Shown here one piece after another: positions 22,002 to 26,496 of a stretch of DNA of 26,496 bases. The notes under the pieces were generated by a model. The model was not told the DNA's origin. It saw nothing but the letters and a program-made list of their open reading frames with translations, and ran no database searches. The stretch's first letter is position 1; each line of letters begins with the position of its first letter. The position numbers and the translations under genes are program-made. Source of the stretch: CAXPZW01 sp964221845 (lineage in GTDB: Bacteria > Bacteroidota > Bacteroidia > Flavobacteriales_D > Sanyastnellaceae); assembly GCA_964221845.1 (NCBI GenBank), contig CAXPZW010000016.1, forward strand, positions 1 to 26,496, read 5' to 3'.

Positions 22002-25000
22002 TGGTCGTTGTTCAAATCGATGACTTCTTCTTCTTCCTCCTCGCTGGGCGGGTTCTCCAACTGCTCAATCTCGGCGAGGCGCTGTTGGCAGCCGTCGATC
22101 ACCCAGGGTTCGCTCACGTTTTCCAAGATGGTGTTGAGCGTGGCCTTGGCTTGGAAGAGGTCGTCCAGCGCTACGTAGGTGTCGGCCAAGAGCAAGAAGC
22201 CCTTGAACTTCCACTCGTTGAACGAGCTGTACTTTTCAATGAGGCTGAACACTTCTTTTTCGCAGGCCTTGTACGCGCCCTTTTGGAACGCGATCTGGGC
22301 CATGTAGTACTTGGCCTCGGCGCCTTCGAGTCCGGCGAGTTTGTCCACTTCTACAAAGTCGTAGTAGGCGTCGTCCCAGTTGCCTTCATCGTAGCGGACC
22401 TTGCCGCGCCAGAGGAAGGCGGTTTTGCGGATGTCTTCGGGCGTGCCGGGGTTGGCCAAGACCTTATCGGCGTATGTGCGCGCGTTGTCCGGCTGGCCGA
22501 GTTTGAAGTAGCAGCGCATCAGGCCAATCTCTGCCTCCAACACGTTGGTGGCCGAGCGGGCGATGGTTTCCAGCTCCAGGTAGTGATTGCGGGCTTGGTC
22601 CCAGTTTTCGTTGTTGTAGTTGATGGTGGCCGCGGTGATCAAACACTCTTCGGTAAACTCACTGATGGGTTGGCTGATCACAAAGTTGAACGCGTTGAGT
22701 GCTGCGTTTTTGTTGCCCAACTCAAAGTAGCAGTTGCCCAAGTAGTAGTTGGCCTCTACCCCGTGCAGGGCGGGCTGGTACTTCTCCAGGTAACGCGTGA
22801 GCTTTTCGATGGCCGTGTTGCAGTCGCCACTCAGCGCGTAGTCGCGGGCGGCTTCGAAGACCTTCTCCTCCAACTCATCGCCCGAGGCGAGGTCTTCGGG
22901 GATGTCTACCTCCATTTCAATCAGGATGTCCTCCACCACGCGGTATGCGTCGGTGCGGATGGGGTCGTTCGGGTAGTCGGCCAGGATGGTTTCCCAGTAG
23001 GCCACCGCGTCGTTCTTGCGCCCGGTGCGGATGGCCACCAGAATCAGGTTGCGCAAGCTCACTTTGCGGTAGGGCGAGGTTTGGTGGTTGTTGAGGATGT
23101 CCTCGTAGTAGCCCTTGGCGGTGGTGAGTTGGTCCTGCAGGCGGTAGGTCTCGGCCAGCTCGAACTTGGCGTCCGGGGTGTACTTGGATCCCGCTTGGTT
23201 GGTCAGCAGGTCGTTCAACTCATCGATCTTCTTGTCGGGTTGGCCGTTCAGGCCCAGGCAGACGGCCTTTTGGAACAAGGCGTAGTCGCGGTCGCCCTGG
23301 TTCATGGCGGCGGCCTTCTCGTAGTAGCTGATGGCCGGATCGTAGTCCTTGACCACGTAGTAGCAATCGCCCAAACGCAGGTATGCGTCGTTCTTCTTGA
23401 CGTAATCGTCGCCGCTGAACTGGTCCACGTACTTGCGGAAGGCCGTGGTGGCCGCACGGTACTTCTTCTGGCGGAACAGCGCGTAGCCCGCTGCGTAGTT
23501 GGCCTCGTTGAAGAACCCACTGTTCACCGAGCCCGGTTGGGTGATGAACTGGGTGTACAGGTCGTACGCCCGCTCGTAGTCGCCGGCCTTGTAGGCGAGC
23601 TCGGCCTTCCAGAACTTGGCCTCGGCGAGCAGTCCTTGGTTCACCGGGTAGGTGGATACCTTGTCAAAGTAGGCACCTGCTTCGGTGTAGTTCTTTTGCT
23701 GGAACAGCTCCACCGCGCGGTTGAAGGCCACCACTTGGTACGCCTCTTGGGTGCGCAGGTCCTTGTTCTCAATCTTGTCAAGGGAGCGCAGGGCCGCCTC
23801 GTAGTTGCGGCTCTTCATGTACACGTTGAGCAGGAACTCATAGGCCTCCTCGCGGCGGGGCGAGTTGGGGTATTCCTCCAGGTATTCTTCAAAGGCGGTG
23901 ATGGCCTCGTGGAACGGGTTGTACGACAGTTCAAACGCGAGCTTGGCGTAGTTGAACAGCGCATCCTCCTTGAGCTGGAGGTTGTGGTCTTGTTCTGCGG
24001 CTTCACGGAAGGCGGCGCGGGCGTATTCCTTTTGGTCCAGCTTCAGATAGCAATCCCCCATGTAGTACGTGGCGCTTTGGCCCAGCTCCCCTTCGGCATC
24101 CGAACAGTTGCTGAACGCGTCGAGCGCGGCCATGTAATCGGCCAGGTTGTAATGGGTAAAGCCCAACTGGTAAAAGTCCTCGGGTGAGCGGTCTTGCTTG
24201 CGGGTTTCTTCGTGGTAGTACTCCAGGTACGGTAGGGCTTGCTCAAACTGGTTTTCGCGGTAGTAGCTGTCGCCCACCAAACGCGAGATTTCCTCTACCC
24301 GCTTGACTTCTTTGGTGTCGGCGCTGTCCAAAAAGGCGGGCGCGAACTTGAGCACCTCATCGTACTGGCCTTGGCGGTAGTAGATCTGGGTGATGTAGTA
24401 CGGGGTCAGCGGACCAAAACTCGGATCGTCCTTGAGCTTGAGGAAACCGTTGAGCGCGGTTTGCAAATCGCCCGCTTCGTAGGCTATGTGCGAGTAGTAG
24501 TAGGTGGCCGGAGTGGCGTACTCGGAGTCGGTGTCCTTGACTTGGGCCAAATCGGGACGCGCCTCGGGGTACATGTCGCGCATGAAGTAGGTGTGTCCGC
24601 GGCGGAAGTAGAACGACAGCTGGTCTTCGGTAGCCAAGTCACGGGGATTCACGTACTCAAACCATTCCAGAGCCTTTTTGTAGTTCTTGCGGCGGTAGTT
24701 GTAGGTGGCCAGCTCGTAATAGATCTTGAGCACCCAAGGCGACTCGGGGTACTGCTCTACAAAGTGCTCGAGGTTGTACTCGGCGTCTTTGTGGTAGAGG
24801 TACAACGAGCAAATCCCGCTGTAGAACTGGCTGGTGACGCGCAGCTCTTCGTTGGGGTCGTTCATCACAGCGATGAACTCCTCGAATTTGAATTTCGAAG
24901 CCGCATACTTTTCCTTTTCGAAAAGGTCGACCGCCTCGTTGAACAGGCGGTTGCGGTTGGTGTACGTTTCGGTTTGCTGGGCTCCGGCAAGCACGCTAAA

Positions 25001-25057
25001 CAGCAGCGCTATGCCGAGCACCAGGCGGGGTTTCCATCCGGTTTTCATACGCATCAT
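21998..25057 (-). CDS. Large exported tetratricopeptide-repeat protein
   Basis: 1019 residues. The signal peptide (KPRLVLGIALLFSVLAGAQ) points to export to the periplasm. Nearly all the rest is TPR-like helix pairs of about 34 residues, visible as repeated A/G-x-Y-x-x-A patterns, for example 'ATYYYSHIAYEAGDLQTALN', 'ALFNYAKLAFELSYNPFHEA', 'AYLRLGDCYYVVKDYDPAIS', 'ANYYLGNCYFELGNKNAALN' and 'AKYYMAQIAFQKGAYKACEK'. The C-terminus is an acidic tail (EEEEEEV) followed by IDLNNDQ. Such long TPR proteins are protein-interaction scaffolds. The next gene, an outer-membrane barrel, starts within this gene's stop codon, so the two are probably a complex. Start is one of ATG 25057, 25054 or 25048. Confidence 0.88.
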   Translation of the reverse strand: MMRMKTGWKPRLVLGIALLFSVLAGAQQTETYTNRNRLFNEAVDLFEKEKYAASKFKFEEFIAVMNDPNEELRVTSQFYSGICSLYLYHKDAEYNLEHFVEQYPESPWVLKIYYELATYNYRRKNYKKALEWFEYVNPRDLATEDQLSFYFRRGHTYFMRDMYPEARPDLAQVKDTDSEYATPATYYYSHIAYEAGDLQTALNGFLKLKDDPSFGPLTPYYITQIYYRQGQYDEVLKFAPAFLDSADTKEVKRVEEISRLVGDSYYRENQFEQALPYLEYYHEETRKQDRSPEDFYQLGFTHYNLADYMAALDAFSNCSDAEGELGQSATYYMGDCYLKLDQKEYARAAFREAAEQDHNLQLKEDALFNYAKLAFELSYNPFHEAITAFEEYLEEYPNSPRREEAYEFLLNVYMKSRNYEAALRSLDKIENKDLRTQEAYQVVAFNRAVELFQQKNYTEAGAYFDKVSTYPVNQGLLAEAKFWKAELAYKAGDYERAYDLYTQFITQPGSVNSGFFNEANYAAGYALFRQKKYRAATTAFRKYVDQFSGDDYVKKNDAYLRLGDCYYVVKDYDPAISYYEKAAAMNQGDRDYALFQKAVCLGLNGQPDKKIDELNDLLTNQAGSKYTPDAKFELAETYRLQDQLTTAKGYYEDILNNHQTSPYRKVSLRNLILVAIRTGRKNDAVAYWETILADYPNDPIRTDAYRVVEDILIEMEVDIPEDLASGDELEEKVFEAARDYALSGDCNTAIEKLTRYLEKYQPALHGVEANYYLGNCYFELGNKNAALNAFNFVISQPISEFTEECLITAATINYNNENWDQARNHYLELETIARSATNVLEAEIGLMRCYFKLGQPDNARTYADKVLANPGTPEDIRKTAFLWRGKVRYDEGNWDDAYYDFVEVDKLAGLEGAEAKYYMAQIAFQKGAYKACEKEVFSLIEKYSSFNEWKFKGFLLLADTYVALDDLFQAKATLNTILENVSEPWVIDGCQQRLAEIEQLENPPSEEEEEEVIDLNNDQ

Positions 25058-25063
25058 TGGTCC

Positions 25064-25077
25064 ACTCCAGAAGGAGT
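25064..25077 (-). promoter_or_regulatory. Small hairpin holding a Shine-Dalgarno-like GGAGT before the TPR gene
   Basis: On the minus strand ACTCC (25077-25073), a four-base loop, then GGAGT (25068-25064), six bases before the ATG at 25057. The 5-bp stem would cover the only GGAG near the start. Bacteroidota rely little on Shine-Dalgarno pairing, so the effect may be small. Confidence 0.3.
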
Positions 25078-25203
25078 AAAGTTCGGGTGGCGCGGTGCGG
25101 TACCGGGCCTTGCAGGGGTTGAGTTGTTAACGGGGGGCTGTTTGGGGCTATTGCCACCCGCGCACTCGACACTCCTGGCAGAAAAACCAAGGATGGTGCC
25201 AGA

Positions 25204-25752
25204 TCACTCGCCGGTTGGGGAAAGGGTCTCCATCACCTTCCAACACTCACGGCGCATGTTTTCGCCCGCTTCGTTGCTCCACCATACTACGCGGGTGGCG
25301 GTGGCCTCCCCTTCAGGGCGGACCAAGAACTCGGCAAAATGGGTGGCGATGGGGTATTGCTCGGAGTCCATCACGTACCGCGCGTAGGAATGGATGCGCG
25401 GGTCAGAGGGGACTTCCAGATAGATCTTGCGCGCGCCGGCCCCTGTGAGCAGGGCGCGCATGCAAGTGGTGTCGGCGCAGCTGCACGATGCTGCGGCGGT
25501 GGCCATATACGGTTCCAAGGTGGTGCTGGCGGCATAGTCCGGCTTGGACAACCCCAGGCGTTTGAAGACTTCGGCATCCCATACCGGGTAGAGTGCGCTC
25601 TTGCGCGCCGGGAACGCGTAGTCGCCGTAATAGCTGAGCTGCAAGGTCTCTCCTACGGGCGCAGGAATGCCTGATCCGGTGGGTGCAAAGGACCCGGAAT
25701 TGAGTGCGCATCCGGCCAGCGCGAGCGAGAGCAAAAGAAAAAGCCTGAACAT
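25204..25752 (-). CDS. Lipoprotein of unknown function
   Basis: 182 residues from the ATG at 25752. The signal peptide is short and clean: MFRLFLLLSLALAGC, with lipobox L-A-G-C and the lipidated Cys at residue 15. The open frame extends to a GTG at 25800, but the extension ends right before this signal, so 25752 is preferred. No family recognised. The mature protein has 'GETLQLSYYGDYAFPARKSA', a cysteine cluster in the middle ('AAASCSCADTTCMRALL', four Cys with the later one near the C-terminus in 'RRECWKVME'), and 'RKIYLEVPSDPRIHSYARYV'. It lies between the TonB receptor and TPR genes on the same strand. The start codon is inside a terminator-like hairpin (separate entry). Confidence 0.7.
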   Translation of the reverse strand: MFRLFLLLSLALAGCALNSGSFAPTGSGIPAPVGETLQLSYYGDYAFPARKSALYPVWDAEVFKRLGLSKPDYAASTTLEPYMATAAASCSCADTTCMRALLTGAGARKIYLEVPSDPRIHSYARYVMDSEQYPIATHFAEFLVRPEGEATATRVVWWSNEAGENMRRECWKVMETLSPTGE

Positions 25753-25776
25753 ACCGCGAAGGTCGTTCAGGCTTTT
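25733..25776 (-). terminator. Perfect 12-bp inverted repeat with T-rich tail overlapping a start codon
   Basis: On the minus strand AAAAGCCTGAAC (25776-25765), a 14-base loop, then GTTCAGGCTTTT (25750-25739) and TCTTTTG. It sits 28 bases after the TonB receptor stop codon and has the form of an intrinsic terminator. The 3' arm also encodes residues 1-5 of the following lipoprotein (ATG-TTC-AGG-CTT-TT), with A and T of the start codon in the loop and the G as first base of the stem. Confidence 0.75.
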
Positions 25777-25803
25777 CAATTCCAAAAGGGAGTGCTTCAC
25801 CGA

Positions 25804-26496
25804 TTACAGGGTAATGCTGTAGCTGGCGGTGAAGGTGCGTCCCGGAGTGAAGATCGAGTAGATCTGGCTGGTGGCGCCAAACGACTCGTAGAGTTGCTGG
25901 TCTTGCGCGTCCAAGATGTTTTGGATGCGGAGGGCCACGCGTTGGTTGTTGTCCTCACCAAACGACTTGCTGGCCTTCAGGTTCAGGCTGTGGAACGGCT
26001 GCTGGAACACGTCCGGTACACGGCCCATACCCACAATCGCCAGGCTCTTGCCTTGGACGTTGTAGCTCACGTTGGCCTCGATGCCGTTGTTGGTGTTGCG
26101 GTAGTTCAGGTAACCGTTCACCAGGTAAGGCGCTTGGCCGGCCATCACACGGGTGTTGGTAACGGTCTCGCCGCTGCGGGCGTTGGCTTGACGGATCTCG
26201 AACTCGGTTTCGGTTTGGCTCGGGAGGATCACCTCATCGGTGTTCACGCGTGAACGGATGAAGGTGACGTTACCGCCGAGGTTCCAGGTTTGCACCGTGT
26301 CGCTCACAAAGTCCAGTTGCTTGCGGATCTCAAGCTCGGCGCCCAAGATCGAGCTTGAACCGGCGTTGATCGGCTGCACGTTGTCGGGAGCGGCCTCAAA
26401 CGACACCACCTCGATGTGTCCTTGGAACTGCTTGTAGAAGGCAGAAGCCGAGATCACCTCGCCCAAACGCGGGAAGAATTCCCAACGGGCGTCGTA
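25804..26496 (-). CDS. TonB-dependent outer-membrane receptor, C-terminal part (partial)
   Basis: 230 residues are visible; the gene continues past the right edge, so the signal peptide, plug domain and most of the barrel are missing from view. The visible segment is the end of the barrel: 'YDARWEFFPRLGEVISASAF' at the edge, a form very common in Bacteroidota receptors, then 'AFYKQFQGHIEVV', 'GAELEIRKQLDFV', 'GQAPYLVNGYLNYRNTNNGI' and 'LNLKASKSFG' strands, and 'TPGRTFTASYSITL' as the last strand. It lacks the final aromatic residue but ends in the hydrophobic 'SITL'. These receptors import iron chelates, vitamins or glycans; the ligand is unknown. The lipoprotein gene and terminator hairpin follow on the same strand. 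Confidence 0.88.
   Translation of the reverse strand, partial: YDARWEFFPRLGEVISASAFYKQFQGHIEVVSFEAAPDNVQPINAGSSSILGAELEIRKQLDFVSDTVQTWNLGGNVTFIRSRVNTDEVILPSQTETEFEIRQANARSGETVTNTRVMAGQAPYLVNGYLNYRNTNNGIEANVSYNVQGKSLAIVGMGRVPDVFQQPFHSLNLKASKSFGEDNNQRVALRIQNILDAQDQQLYESFGATSQIYSIFTPGRTFTASYSITL

Noticed and set aside
21968..24187. 739-codon open frame on the plus strand opposite the TPR gene
   Set aside because: It is a valine/leucine/glycine-rich shadow of the strongly codon-biased TPR gene, with no domain, signal or promoter; the TPR and barrel frames explain the region.
1..26496. CRISPR array, tRNA, rRNA or transposase genes
   Set aside because: No regularly spaced repeats, no cloverleaf or CCA-ended tRNA-like sequence, no rRNA signature and no DDE or recombinase protein were seen on either strand.

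Overview
The window is chromosomal DNA from a member of the Bacteroidota, most likely Flavobacteriales or a close relative, and GC-rich by eye for that phylum. The evidence is a secreted protein with a type IX secretion (T9SS) C-terminal sorting domain, a TonB-dependent receptor, SusD-era style outer-membrane barrels, an ECF sigma / anti-sigma-like / DUF4252 operon, and promoter -7 boxes of the phylum-specific TAnnTTTG type upstream of several genes. Species cannot be assigned from sequence alone. I found no rRNA, tRNA, CRISPR array, insertion sequence or prophage.

Layout. 1-1711 (minus): an ECF sigma factor, a one-TM anti-sigma-like protein and two DUF4252 proteins (the last cut by the left edge), joined by start/stop overlaps, with a candidate ECF-type promoter in front. 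1915-3618 (plus): a T9SS-exported protein of the lysyl-endopeptidase-like fold that has lost all three catalytic residues. 3619-3944: no intact gene, but a short dispersed repeat, an intrinsic terminator and what looks like a frameshifted relic of an isocitrate dehydrogenase C-terminus. 3945-6133 (minus): an EI24/CysZ-like membrane protein and an unrecognised exported protein with a barrel-like N-terminal half. 6268-7614: a Mur ligase of the Mpl type, converging on a DtxR/MntR-family repressor (7698-8393, minus). 8508-10093: a SixA-like phosphatase coupled to an AI-2E family permease, followed by pyrG (10183-11808).

11765-14342 holds surface-polysaccharide genes: an O-antigen-ligase-like protein (minus, overlapping the 3' end of pyrG) divergent from a GT4 glycosyltransferase. 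14335-15327 (minus) is a GNAT acetyltransferase followed by a DinB-family protein. 15375-16068 is a small cassette: a G/T-rich lipoprotein gene bracketed by inverted copies of an intergenic repeat. 16103-17962 is an ABC-F ATPase, converging on a bestrophin-like channel. 18878-20268 is a coupled pair of methyltransferases. The right end (20265-26496, minus) is an envelope block: a TonB-dependent receptor (cut by the window edge), a small lipoprotein whose start codon sits inside a terminator-like hairpin, a 1019-residue exported TPR protein, and an outer-membrane barrel protein whose start overlaps the TPR stop codon.

Most genes are housekeeping or envelope genes. The observations most worth following are the inactive protease-like T9SS cargo, the inverted-repeat lipoprotein cassette, the hairpin overlapping the lipoprotein start at 25752, the ECF promoter candidate, and the gene relic at 3749-3927.
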